Below, in pieces: positions 27,258 to 34,981 of a DNA stretch of 64,000 nt. The notes under the pieces are model-generated. The model was not told where the DNA came from, made no database searches, and was given only the letters and a program-made list of their open reading frames with translations. The translations under genes were made by a program, and so were the position numbers. The DNA comes from Bacillus sp. FJAT-27916 (GTDB taxonomy: Bacteria > Bacillota > Bacilli > Bacillales > Pradoshiaceae), in assembly GCF_001183965.1 (NCBI RefSeq), contig NZ_LFZV01000001.1, positions 2,717,031 through 2,781,030 of the forward strand, given 5' to 3'. Positions within the stretch are counted from its first letter, which is position 1; each line of letters starts with the position of its first letter.

Positions 27258-27647
27258 TTATATAAACGCTTTTATCACTCTTCCGGCTATCCCAGCCAGA
27301 CAAAGGATGAAGTAGGCTGCTGCAAACAACAAAAACGTCATCCTCCAAAATCCTTTCACAAACCGGGGGAGGTCGACCTCGTCCTTCTTTTTGTATTGCA
27401 CAATCAAGACAACGGATGCTGTCAAGGCAAGAATTATGAATATCAGCCAAATATACGATTCTCCAAGCATTGCCTGTACGGCAAAATGCACGGCCAATAT
27501 AAGAAAGAATGTTGTCACATCAACCGAAAGCTTTGCTGCTCTTCTGTTATTTCCGTATGCCGATTTCGCAATGGTGTATACAATTATATAAACGAATGCC
27601 GGTACAATCACACATACAGCAATCAGACCCGCAACCAAGTTTCCCAT
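27258..27647 (-). CDS. DUF3397-type small membrane protein
   Basis: This 129-residue protein has four strongly hydrophobic segments (about 5-25, 43-62, 65-83 and 105-124) and a basic loop, YKKKDEVDLPRFVKGFW, between the third and fourth. It resembles the DUF3397 family, small Bacillales membrane proteins often encoded between panE and bshC. No function is known. The ATG at 27647 begins immediately after the TGA of panE, with GGGGGA as ribosome-binding site inside the panE end, so it is co-translated with panE. Family assignment is from memory of the pattern and is moderate. Confidence 0.75.
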   Translation of the reverse strand: MGNLVAGLIAVCVIVPAFVYIIVYTIAKSAYGNNRRAAKLSVDVTTFFLILAVHFAVQAMLGESYIWLIFIILALTASVVLIVQYKKKDEVDLPRFVKGFWRMTFLLFAAAYFILCLAGIAGRVIKAFI

Positions 27648-28541
27648 TCACTTCCCCCCGCTTTCTTCCAGTCCTTTTACCATCATATATAAAGAAGAGA
27701 CCATACCCACCTTTTCCTTGCGTTTTTCCGCTTCCTCCAGGCAAAAGCCAAGAATGGACTCGATCTCTGTTTTTCTTTGCAGCTCCATATCACGAAGCAT
27801 GGATGATTTATTGTCAGCTGTTCGCTCACATATAAGGAGGACCTTTTCCTGATAATCACGATGCTCCCCTTCCTCAATACCGAGACCGCGGCACACCTCC
27901 TTGCATATCTCACACAGCAATCGCCGGAAATATGAATTAGTGATTAATTCGCCATTCTTCACACCAAGGACAGCTGTCAACGGATTAATGCAAGCATTAA
28001 CAACAAGCTTTTCTATTAATCTCGGGTAAATATCGGAGACGATCTCGATAGGGAATTCATGATGAATGGCATCAAAGATATCATCCCTTCTTTCTCCTTT
28101 ATATAAACCTATTCGTACGGAACCTAAGCCTGTATGAATGGTCTCTGTCTCATGATTGCGGAGGGCCCCATGCTCCGTAATCCCAACATAGACAGAGGCA
28201 CTATGTAAGCTATCTAATTTCTTTAAATGGCTCATCCCATTTTGCAAGAAAACAATCGGAGATTTCAGATGATGAATGGAAGGCAGAACCGCCTCAATCG
28301 CTCCTTGCTTCACTGTAACAATCAGAAGCTCTTGATCACCAACCGTACTCGATGGAGAAAGGGTCTCTGCCTTGCACTCAGTGAAGACTGGATGAATGCC
28401 TTTAATGTTAATTCCTCCGGCACAATTTATTGCATCAGCTTGACTCTCCGTACGCGTGAACACGGTAACCTTATGTCCCCTGCCCAATCTCCCTGCCAAG
28501 AGTAAGCCGATGGAACCTCCGCCAATAATTCCGATCCTCAT
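27648..28541 (-). CDS. panE: 2-dehydropantoate 2-reductase (ketopantoate reductase)
   Basis: This enzyme reduces ketopantoate to pantoate with NADPH in the pantothenate/CoA pathway. The 297-residue protein has the N-terminal dinucleotide motif MRIGIIGGGSIGLLLAGRLG. The central TVKQGAIEAVLPSI and IVFLQNGMSHL segments are typical of ApbA/PanE. The C-terminal domain with KLVVNACINPLTAVLGVKNGEL carries the catalytic lysine and conserved asparagine. The ATG at 28541 lies five bases after GGAGG; a nine-codon upstream extension is not supported. It overlaps functionally with the downstream DUF3397 gene. Confidence 0.93.
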   Translation of the reverse strand: MRIGIIGGGSIGLLLAGRLGRGHKVTVFTRTESQADAINCAGGINIKGIHPVFTECKAETLSPSSTVGDQELLIVTVKQGAIEAVLPSIHHLKSPIVFLQNGMSHLKKLDSLHSASVYVGITEHGALRNHETETIHTGLGSVRIGLYKGERRDDIFDAIHHEFPIEIVSDIYPRLIEKLVVNACINPLTAVLGVKNGELITNSYFRRLLCEICKEVCRGLGIEEGEHRDYQEKVLLICERTADNKSSMLRDMELQRKTEIESILGFCLEEAEKRKEKVGMVSSLYMMVKGLEESGGK

Positions 28542-28716
28542 ATATACCTCCATCAGCCCTTTTGTCATAATTGTAACAAAACCTTTGTATCATGGAAAGA
28601 TAGCCAATCAACGTTCATAGCTGAAATGCCCCCCTTGACTAAACAATATGAATTTTCCTTCATTTTATATATAATGGAAGCATAAGGGTGAGATACAAAC
28701 AAGGGGAGGACATGGG

Positions 28717-29190
28717 ATGAGTGTAAATGTTGAGAGATTACTGGTAAATTATCGTACATTAGAGGAATTCAAGAAATTCAAGGAATACGGACTGCAGGAA
28801 TTATCCATGCTTGAAGACTTGCAGGCAAACCTTATCGAGGATGACAGTGAGTCACCTTTCTATGGCATCTATTACGGAGACAAACTAGTGGCACGCATGA
28901 GCCTTTACAAAATCGAATCACGCTTTGATAAATATTTCAATCCCCCGCATGATTACTATGAAATTTGGAAGCTCGAAGTACTGCCAGATTACCAGGGCAA
29001 GGGGTACGGGACCTTGCTTGTTGATTTCGCCAAATCTTTCGGTCTTCCAATCAAGACAAATCCAAGGGTTCACTCAAGAACCTTCTGGGAAAAGCAAGGG
29101 TTTGAATCCGTCTCATATGATGTAGAGAGAGACCTTGGAGAGAATCCACTCATCTGGCGCCCAGAAGGAATCAATCTGCTTGAAAAATAA
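28717..29190 (+). CDS. ylbP: GNAT-family N-acetyltransferase YlbP
   Basis: This 157-residue GNAT-fold protein matches YlbP by length and location. The acetyl-CoA binding region is EIWKLEVLPDYQGKGYGTLLV (about residues 87-107), with the Q/R-x-x-G-x-G/A signature as QGKGYG. It has an N-terminal strand-helix part (MSVNVERLLVNYRTLEEFKKF). The substrate is unknown. The ATG at 28717 follows AGGGGAGG by seven bases. It is divergent from panE and convergent with gerR across a bidirectional terminator. A TATAAT lies about 50 bases upstream without an obvious -35. Confidence 0.92.
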   Translation: MSVNVERLLVNYRTLEEFKKFKEYGLQELSMLEDLQANLIEDDSESPFYGIYYGDKLVARMSLYKIESRFDKYFNPPHDYYEIWKLEVLPDYQGKGYGTLLVDFAKSFGLPIKTNPRVHSRTFWEKQGFESVSYDVERDLGENPLIWRPEGINLLEK

Positions 29191-29220
29191 AAATAACGGA
29201 TAAATCAAGAACAAACCGCT

Positions 29221-29253
29221 AAAAAGAGCACATCATCAGCATGTGCTCTTTTT
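29221..29253. terminator. Bidirectional terminator between ylbP and gerR
   Basis: A 13-bp stem, AAAAAGAGCACAT/ATGTGCTCTTTTT, with a 7-base loop serves both convergent genes. Confidence 0.93.
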
Positions 29254-29256
29254 CTA

Positions 29257-29811
29257 CTATTTCCCCGCAGAGAATCTTCTAGCCTTCTCAAGCACTTCCA
29301 ATAGTCCGTAATACTCTGATTCAATCAACGCATAACGCTCCTCAAGCCTTTTCTTTTCCTCCATTAATACATCAGCATGCCTTTTCAGCAGTTCATGGGC
29401 CTTTTGCAGCTCTTTATAGGATTCAACCGAATACTGTTCCAGCATCCCTGCCAGCTCGGCTAAATAAGCAATAACCTCCTGAAGCGTTAGGTCTCTTCTT
29501 TCTTCAGCCGCCTCAGCTTCTGCCGTCCGCCCTTCTGGCATAGCCAAAGGAACACCAACGCTGTCATCCACCGAAGCCGGCGTCTTCATGCCCTTGCGAA
29601 TTTTCTTAGCTTCTTCAATCTCACTCTTGAACTGCTTTCTGACAAATGAATTCCATCTGAATCCGCAAGCAGCTGCGGTTCTTGATACTCCCTTGCCCAC
29701 TTCTTCGAATGCTTTAAGCTGCGTGCTCCCTTCCTTGATATGTCTTAGCACCACTTCTGCCAAATAGGCATCTTCATCTTCTGTCCAGCCATCCTGCCTC
29801 GACCCTGACAT
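29257..29811 (-). CDS. gerR: RsfA-family sporulation transcription factor (GerR/YlbO)
   Basis: This 184-residue regulator has an N-terminal Myb-like helix-turn-helix: [20 protein letters not shown] through [20 protein letters not shown]. It has a C-terminal coiled coil (about 105-178) with [16 protein letters not shown] and [19 protein letters not shown]. The RsfA family in Bacillus includes RsfA (forespore) and GerR/YlbO (mother cell, sigma-E regulon). Its position beside ylbP and ylbN identifies the GerR branch. The ATG at 29811 follows GGAGGAG. In B. subtilis GerR tunes sigma-E genes and spore germination properties; the role here is by homology. Confidence 0.9.
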   Translation of the reverse strand: MSGSRQDGWTEDEDAYLAEVVLRHIKEGSTQLKAFEEVGKGVSRTAAACGFRWNSFVRKQFKSEIEEAKKIRKGMKTPASVDDSVGVPLAMPEGRTAEAEAAEERRDLTLQEVIAYLAELAGMLEQYSVESYKELQKAHELLKRHADVLMEEKKRLEERYALIESEYYGLLEVLEKARRFSAGK

Positions 29812-29907
29812 CTATTCTCCTCCCATCCCTTGCATGGTTATATATTCATGCTTATGCGGTTGGTAGGATAGATAGAATGAAGAAAGATTCTACCAAATAA
29901 GGATTTC

Positions 29908-30663
29908 TTATTTGGATATAAAACGATTGACCGCCTCTAAGTGGGCAGGTTTTTCCCATAAAAGGGCACACCGCTCCACCTCCTGCTCCATTCTCTCAGC
30001 AAGACCGGTTTCTCTCCATTTGCGGATAAGCATTTCTTTGTATGCCATCACGGCTGTTCCTTCATGCTGCATATATGGCTCAAGCTTGTTCATCATGTCA
30101 TCCTTTTCCATCGTGTCCATAGAGGAGAGGATAAAACGAGATTCAACCCCTTCCTCGACCGAAATAATCCGGCCGCTCATGAGCCAATCAAGCGCTCTTT
30201 GGGAATCAAGCTTCTCAAGCAGCAGACTCCCTCCTCCCCAGCCTGTGGTAATCGCCTGGCGAACCTGAATAAACCCAAGTCGGGCCCCCTTTTTGACAAA
30301 TCGAAAATCACATGCAGTCGCTAGCTCCAGACCTCCGCCGACTGCTGCTCCATTCACGAAACAAAAGGATGGCTTCGGCAGGAAAGCCAGCTGCCTTAAC
30401 ACATTAGACATCTTGAAGAGCATTCTATGGGCATCCTGGAAGGTATGCAGCTGATGAAATTCACGCAAGTCTCCTCCCGAGCAAAAGGCATCCTCGCCCG
30501 CTCCGGTTAAAACAAAGGCTTTAACTCCTTCATCCTCCGAAGCAAGCTGAATGGCAGCAGCCAGTTGGTCCATCATTTCGAAATTAACGGCATTGCGTAC
30601 CTCCGGCCTGTTCAAAACCGCCACTAAACATCCATCTAAACGCTCAATTTCAACTGCACTCAG
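29908..30663 (-). CDS. Enoyl-CoA hydratase/isomerase family protein
   Basis: This is a crotonase-fold protein of 251 residues, if started at CTG 30663. Conserved segments are VLNRPEVRNAVNFEMMDQL, FCSGGDLREF (oxyanion hole) and NGAAVGGGLELATACDFRF (second oxyanion loop). The glutamates expected for hydratase chemistry are not both obvious, so the reaction is uncertain (hydratase, isomerase or hydrolase). GTG at 30624 would give a product 13 residues shorter, without a ribosome-binding site. CTG at 30663 lies six bases after GGGGGAG, an in-frame TGA lies eight codons upstream, and the extra residues (SAVEIERLDGCL) fit the family. The gene lies between rpmF and gerR, an arrangement not seen in B. 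subtilis 168. Confidence 0.85.
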   Translation of the reverse strand: MSAVEIERLDGCLVAVLNRPEVRNAVNFEMMDQLAAAIQLASEDEGVKAFVLTGAGEDAFCSGGDLREFHQLHTFQDAHRMLFKMSNVLRQLAFLPKPSFCFVNGAAVGGGLELATACDFRFVKKGARLGFIQVRQAITTGWGGGSLLLEKLDSQRALDWLMSGRIISVEEGVESRFILSSMDTMEKDDMMNKLEPYMQHEGTAVMAYKEMLIRKWRETGLAERMEQEVERCALLWEKPAHLEAVNRFISK

Positions 30664-30712
30664 AACAATCTCCCCCTTTTGTCAAATCCATGCTTTCCCT
30701 ATCCATAACAAC

Positions 30713-30740
30713 AAAAAAAACACAGGTCTCCCTGTGTTTT
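30713..30740 (-). terminator. Terminator after rpmF
   Basis: The stem AAAACACAGG/CCTGTGTTTT with loop GAGA is followed on the minus strand by TTTTTTTT. It ends the ylbN-rpmF unit about ten bases past the rpmF stop. Confidence 0.9.
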
Positions 30741-30750
30741 CCTGAGTTGA

Positions 30751-30924
30751 TTATTTATTTACAACTTCTTTTCCTTTGTATGTTCCACATGCTTTACAGA
30801 TACGGTGAGCCAATTTCATTTCACCGCAGTTTGGGCATTCAACCATACCAGGGACTTGAAGTTTGAAATGCGTACGACGCAATCTCTTTCTAGTTTTAGA
30901 AGTTCTTCTAAAAGGTACAGCCAT
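30751..30924 (-). CDS. rpmF: 50S ribosomal protein L32
   Basis: This 57-residue ribosomal protein of the large subunit begins [19 protein letters not shown]. It has the zinc-ribbon type cysteine pairs CPNC and CKAC ([20 protein letters not shown]), i.e. the zinc-containing form. The ATG at 30924 follows AAGGAGGTG. It lies directly downstream of ylbN, the usual Bacillus arrangement in which the DUF177 gene and rpmF are co-transcribed, and is followed by a strong terminator. It is short and easily missed. Confidence 0.97.
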   Translation of the reverse strand: MAVPFRRTSKTRKRLRRTHFKLQVPGMVECPNCGEMKLAHRICKACGTYKGKEVVNK

Positions 30925-30977
30925 GTTTTACACCTCCTTAAAAAACGATGGTTCTATGGAAGACTGTATGTAGTCTT

Positions 30978-31511
30978 TCATTTGTCTTTGTCATGATCAT
31001 GGTTGTCAAAAAGCTGGGCTAGCTTTGCAAGTCTTGGATCCACCTTTTTGACCTGCTGATCTTCAGAGATTACTTCCCAATCATCACCTGATTGCGGAGC
31101 TCCGTTCACAGGATTATCTGAATCACAGAAAATCTGCATTGGAATCTCTGTAAGGATAATCTCTTGAATGACCGGCGTCAAATCCACTACATCACCTTCT
31201 GCTAAATGGAACTCCCCGTCTTCATCCTCCATGCCGTCCAATCGGTTATACAAATATGTTTCTGTTGTCTGTACATCGATTGGGAATGGAACGTCAACCA
31301 AAGTTCTTGAGCAAGGCAATGTTAATGTACCTGATATTTTCAAATGAAAAGTTACTCGGTTAGAGCCAAGATCAGCTTTGCCAAATACTCGTATTGGTGA
31401 AATGCGGCGTATTTGCGGGTCAATTTTCATTAACTCCGACATATCAGCCGTTTCATCAATTGTAAATCCATTATCGCGGAATTTTTGCAGTTGTGGAATT
31501 GTCCATTTCAA
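30978..31511 (-). CDS. ylbN: DUF177 (YceD-family) protein YlbN, rRNA accumulation factor
   Basis: This 177-residue YceD/DUF177 protein belongs to a family tied to accumulation of 23S rRNA and nearly always encoded next to rpmF. It has the N-terminal MKWTIPQLQKF, a central CSRTLVDVPFPIDVQTTETY segment with the conserved cysteine, and the DLTPVIQEIILTEIPMQIFC region near the C-terminal third. The ATG at 31511 follows GAGGTG. A perfect consensus vegetative promoter (TTGACA, 17 bp, TATAAT) lies at 31541-31569, implying strong growth-linked expression of ylbN-rpmF. Confidence 0.93.
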   Translation of the reverse strand: MKWTIPQLQKFRDNGFTIDETADMSELMKIDPQIRRISPIRVFGKADLGSNRVTFHLKISGTLTLPCSRTLVDVPFPIDVQTTETYLYNRLDGMEDEDGEFHLAEGDVVDLTPVIQEIILTEIPMQIFCDSDNPVNGAPQSGDDWEVISEDQQVKKVDPRLAKLAQLFDNHDHDKDK

Positions 31512-31540
31512 ATCCTATCACCTCTAAGGCAACAAAGGTA

Positions 31541-31569
31541 ATTATAGCTTTGGTAAACTCATTTGTCAA
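31541..31569 (-). promoter_or_regulatory. Consensus sigma-A promoter of ylbN-rpmF
   Basis: On the minus strand TTGACA (31569-31564) and TATAAT (31546-31541) with a 17-bp spacer match the consensus in every base. The start site would lie about 25 bases before the ylbN ATG. Confidence 0.92.
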
Positions 31570-31688
31570 TGTTTTTTCTTTACAGCCATAAGTGATACCC
31601 TTATCCATATTTTAAGCGCTTGTCTTGTTATTTTACCCGAATCTGAGCGTTTTGAAAACAAGGGATTTTCCCCGATCAGTCTGACCGT

Positions 31689-31716
31689 TTGCACCCAGTG
31701 TTTCTCGTCATATACT
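31689..31716 (+). promoter_or_regulatory. Sigma-A-type promoter of ylbM
   Basis: TTGCAC (31689-31694), a 16-bp spacer, then TATACT (31711-31716), about 38 bases before the TTG start. Confidence 0.65.
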
Positions 31717-31753
31717 ATTAAGACACAAAGAACTTGTAAGGAGGTACATTATT

Positions 31754-32962
31754 TTGAAAGCAGCAGGACTTGTCGTTGAATACAATCCGTTTCATAATGG
31801 GCATCTTTATCATCTTGCCCAATCCCTCAAACATACGAAAGCCGACCTGGCGATAGGTGTCATGAGCGGTAATTTCCTCCAAAGAGGCGAGCCCGCCATT
31901 GTTAATAAATGGGCAAGAGCTAAAATGGCCTTGCTGGCGGGGGTAGACCTAATTGTCGAGCTGCCTTTCGTCCACGCTGTCCAAAAAGCAGAATATTTCT
32001 CTGAAGCAGCTGTCCTTCTGCTCGAGGAGCTCCAATGCGAATGGGTATGCTTCGGCAGTGAACAAGGTACAATTGAGCCTTTTATCAATACATATACATT
32101 ATTAGAGAAAAATGCTCATTTTATTGATGATCATGCAAAACGATTCATGGCTGAGGGATATAGTTACCCAAAAGCAATGGCCCTCTCATATGGAGAACTA
32201 AAAAAAAGTCACCCCGATATGCTGACCTTGGACCAGCCAAATAATATCCTGGGCTTTCATTACGTATCAGCTGTATTAAAGAATCATCTATCCATTAAGC
32301 CGACGACCATTCAACGAACAGGAGCCGGTTATCACGACCCCTCGCTGCCGAAGGATGCCATTGCAAGTGCGACAGCCATAAGAAAAGAATTAACCGCAAA
32401 CGGAAGATTAGTGGATGTGGCGCAGTACATGCCAGATTCTTCATTTAAAGTTCTTTGCGAGTATGAGCAAGAAATGAAAATATGGCACACATGGGATCAG
32501 TATTGGCCATTCGTAAAGCTGAAGCTCCTAACAACCCCGCCCTCTGCCCTCAAGGAAATATACGAAATGAAGGAGGGGCTTGAAAACCGATTGGTGAGTG
32601 CAGCCCAGACTTCAACAACCTTCCTTGAATTTATGAATAAGATAAAGACGAAAAGGTATACATGGACAAGGCTGCAGCGCCTCCTCACCTACCTGCTCAT
32701 GAATCTCACAAAGGAGGAAGTGCCAACGGAGCTTAAACCAAGCTACATCCGAGTTCTCGGCTTTTCCCCAAAAGGCAGAGAATATATGCAGTCACTAAAG
32801 AAAGAGAAAGGGCATTTATTCCTCACCCGCCCAGCTGCTTCCAACGATCCTGTCTTAGCTATTGAACAGCGTGCAGCTAATGTTCATGCCTCCATTCTTC
32901 CTCCCCAGCTGTGGCAGCAGGTGCAAAAAAGGGAATATCAGCCGCCTGTTATGCTGTCTTAA
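31754..32962 (+). CDS. tmcAL: tRNA(Met) cytidine acetate ligase TmcAL (YlbM)
   Basis: TmcAL makes N4-acetylcytidine at the wobble position of elongator tRNA-Met, using acetate and ATP. The 402-residue product has the nucleotidyltransferase-like N-terminus LVVEYNPFHNGHLYHLAQS (HxGH at about residues 16-19). It continues with VMSGNFLQRGEPAIVNKWARA, FGSEQG and the RTGAGYHDPSLP and ASATAIRKEL segments. The start is TTG at 31754, nine bases after AAGGAGG; no in-frame ATG is near. A promoter lies at 31689-31716. It is divergent from ylbN and convergent with ylbL across a shared terminator. Confidence 0.94.
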   Translation: MKAAGLVVEYNPFHNGHLYHLAQSLKHTKADLAIGVMSGNFLQRGEPAIVNKWARAKMALLAGVDLIVELPFVHAVQKAEYFSEAAVLLLEELQCEWVCFGSEQGTIEPFINTYTLLEKNAHFIDDHAKRFMAEGYSYPKAMALSYGELKKSHPDMLTLDQPNNILGFHYVSAVLKNHLSIKPTTIQRTGAGYHDPSLPKDAIASATAIRKELTANGRLVDVAQYMPDSSFKVLCEYEQEMKIWHTWDQYWPFVKLKLLTTPPSALKEIYEMKEGLENRLVSAAQTSTTFLEFMNKIKTKRYTWTRLQRLLTYLLMNLTKEEVPTELKPSYIRVLGFSPKGREYMQSLKKEKGHLFLTRPAASNDPVLAIEQRAANVHASILPPQLWQQVQKREYQPPVMLS

Positions 32963-32964
32963 GA

Positions 32965-33004
32965 AAACAAAAAGGCAATGAGGTGCACTACACACCCATT
33001 GCCT
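32965..33004. terminator. Bidirectional terminator between ylbM and ylbL
   Basis: The stem AGGCAATG/CATTGCCT, with a 16-base loop, has T-rich tails on both strands (TTTTTGTTTT on the minus strand). Confidence 0.82.
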
Positions 33005-33008
33005 CTGT

Positions 33009-34028
33009 TTATTTCAGTTGTTCAAGATAGGTAATAGCATCATCAAATGTATCAACAGGAACGATGACCATATCTGAGTCAATGTCCTTGGCTGTTTTAA
33101 GGGCTGTTTGATAATCAGAATCCTCCGCCCCCTCTTCATTTGGCGCAAAGAAAATTTCTGCTCCCTCCTCATCTGCTGCAACTATTTTCTGGTCGATGCC
33201 TCCGATTGGCCCTACTTTCCCATCCTCCGAAATGGTTCCTGTACCGGCGATTTTTTTGCCGTCTGTATAATCCTCATCCGTTAATTGGTTGTAGATCTCA
33301 AGGCTGAACATGAGACCAGCAGAGGGACCTCCAATTGTTTCTGTATTGAATTTCACCTCTGGATCCGCTTCAACACTTCTATCCTCAACGAGCGATATCC
33401 CCATTCCAATCTTGCCCGTTTCCTTTAATCGCTCAAGAGTAAGAGTTTTCTCCATCGTTTCATCCTCACGCTCTACCTTCACCTTAACTTCATCACCGGC
33501 TTCTTTCCCTGATACGTAATCAACAAAGAATTGCTGTGAAGCAATCGTTTTACCGTCTATCTCGAGAATTCGATCTCCTGCCTTTAGACTCCCCTCAGCA
33601 GGAGTCCCTTTTCCGACATGCAATATGTAAATACCATTTGTTCTGATCTTCGCTTCATAACCGGCTTTCTTATAAGCGTTCAGGATAGCCGTGATTTGGC
33701 TTTCATCCATCATCTTTAATTGCCGTACAGCATATTCCTCATCCGTCTCTTCCTCAGAACGCACCTCATTAAGCCTATAGATTTTATGATAATCTGCCAC
33801 TTTCGCCCATAGATAGGAATAGATATTAGCCCGGCCCATCCGAACGGTCGTAAACATGAATTCCCCATCTGAATTGTTTCCATCCTCAACTTCTACATAA
33901 TCGCTGATCACTTCAGCTGAGCCTGGTGCCGATACATAATAAGGCAGTTTATAAAATGCTGCCAACACGATCATTGCCAAAAGGATAATCCAAATCTTTC
34001 CCGAAAATAACCGACGTTTCTTATTCAA
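33009..34028 (-). CDS. ylbL: Membrane-anchored PDZ/Lon-type protease YlbL (DdcP)
   Basis: This 339-residue secreted-face protease has an N-terminal membrane anchor (about 10-27), a PDZ domain (about 130-195, ILHVGKGTPAEGSLKAGDRILEIDG) and a C-terminal Lon (S16) protease domain. The catalytic serine is in IGGPSAGLMFSLEIYNQL, and the lysine is expected in GPIGGIDQKIVAA. In B. subtilis YlbL (DdcP) degrades the SOS cell-division inhibitor YneA after DNA damage. The start is TTG at 34028, eight bases after GGAGC and directly after the ylbK stop. It is the second gene of a ylbK-ylbL pair and ends at the shared terminator. Confidence 0.93.
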   Translation of the reverse strand: MNKKRRLFSGKIWIILLAMIVLAAFYKLPYYVSAPGSAEVISDYVEVEDGNNSDGEFMFTTVRMGRANIYSYLWAKVADYHKIYRLNEVRSEEETDEEYAVRQLKMMDESQITAILNAYKKAGYEAKIRTNGIYILHVGKGTPAEGSLKAGDRILEIDGKTIASQQFFVDYVSGKEAGDEVKVKVEREDETMEKTLTLERLKETGKIGMGISLVEDRSVEADPEVKFNTETIGGPSAGLMFSLEIYNQLTDEDYTDGKKIAGTGTISEDGKVGPIGGIDQKIVAADEEGAEIFFAPNEEGAEDSDYQTALKTAKDIDSDMVIVPVDTFDDAITYLEQLK

Positions 34029-34814
34029 TCATTTTTGCTCCTTCCATTGCTGTATCACATCTCTAATTTCAGGCATTCTTCTCCTCGCCTCTTCCTCACC
34101 AGCTTCAATAATCTCTGAGATATTGGTGAATGCCATAGAATTATACATTTTAACCGCTGGGTCAAGTGTTACATCTGCCTTGATTCCCCTTGCCTTCACC
34201 ACTTCCATTTGCAGAATATCCAAGCTTTTCATAATAACATCATAAATCGATTGTATCTCTGTTTCTTCATAGGAGCTTGATACATCACAAGCAATGACGA
34301 TATCAGCCCCCATTTCCTGTGCAACCGATACAGGGACCCTATCAACCACTCCGCCGTCAACGAGTAATCTGCCGCCAATTCGTTTTGGCACAAAGATTCC
34401 AGGAACCGCGATGCTCGCTCGGACAGCTTCATAAACAGGTCCTTCTCTGAACACCACCTTCTCTCCTTTTTCAATATCAGTCGCAATAACTGCAAGTGGA
34501 ATGGAGAGATCTTCAATCCTTTTATTCTTCGTGAACAGCCTTATGTATTCTTCTATTTTCTTTCCCGCCACGAATCCCATCTTTGGAACCGTCCAATCAA
34601 GGAAATATTTCCGTTTGAATTGGAGGGACACCTTCTCTAATAATTCCAAATCACTTCCGCTGGCATAGAAGCAGCCCATCAGCGCGCCCATACTGCTCCC
34701 GGCAATATAATCAACCTGAATACCCTCTTTGTCCAGCTCTTTGAGCAGGCCTATATGCGCAAATCCTCGTGCTCCTCCAGAACCGAGCGCAAGGCCGATT
34801 TTAGGATTTCTCAT
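34029..34814 (-). CDS. ylbK: Patatin-like phospholipase YlbK
   Basis: This 261-residue patatin/RssA-NTE family protein has the oxyanion-hole motif GLALGSGGARGFAHIG. The nucleophile elbow GxSxG is AGSSMGA, and the dyad aspartate lies in LLVDGGVVDRVPV. These predict a lipid acyl hydrolase, but no substrate is established for YlbK. The start at 34814 (MRNPKIGLALG) follows AAGGGAAG and gives the usual length; an N-terminal extension from 34898 lacks support. It is immediately upstream of ylbL and divergent from ylbJ. Confidence 0.92.
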   Translation of the reverse strand: MRNPKIGLALGSGGARGFAHIGLLKELDKEGIQVDYIAGSSMGALMGCFYASGSDLELLEKVSLQFKRKYFLDWTVPKMGFVAGKKIEEYIRLFTKNKRIEDLSIPLAVIATDIEKGEKVVFREGPVYEAVRASIAVPGIFVPKRIGGRLLVDGGVVDRVPVSVAQEMGADIVIACDVSSSYEETEIQSIYDVIMKSLDILQMEVVKARGIKADVTLDPAVKMYNSMAFTNISEIIEAGEEEARRRMPEIRDVIQQWKEQK

Positions 34815-34981
34815 ATTCTGACTTCCCTTCATCCTAAAGTAAGTTTCCTGAGTTCTAAAAGCATGATGCATAAGCATATTTTCAAGTATAGAGGACAAAC
34901 TCCCGCCAATAAAAGACGGATATTCATCATCTATTGTAGCACCTCATTCAGTAAGGTTAAACCAGATAAGGGAAGGGATCT

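Noticed and set aside
27189-27692. 167-codon plus-strand frame
   Set aside because: It is antisense to the DUF3397 gene and the panE end, with no ribosome-binding site and an unlikely histidine/cysteine-rich product.
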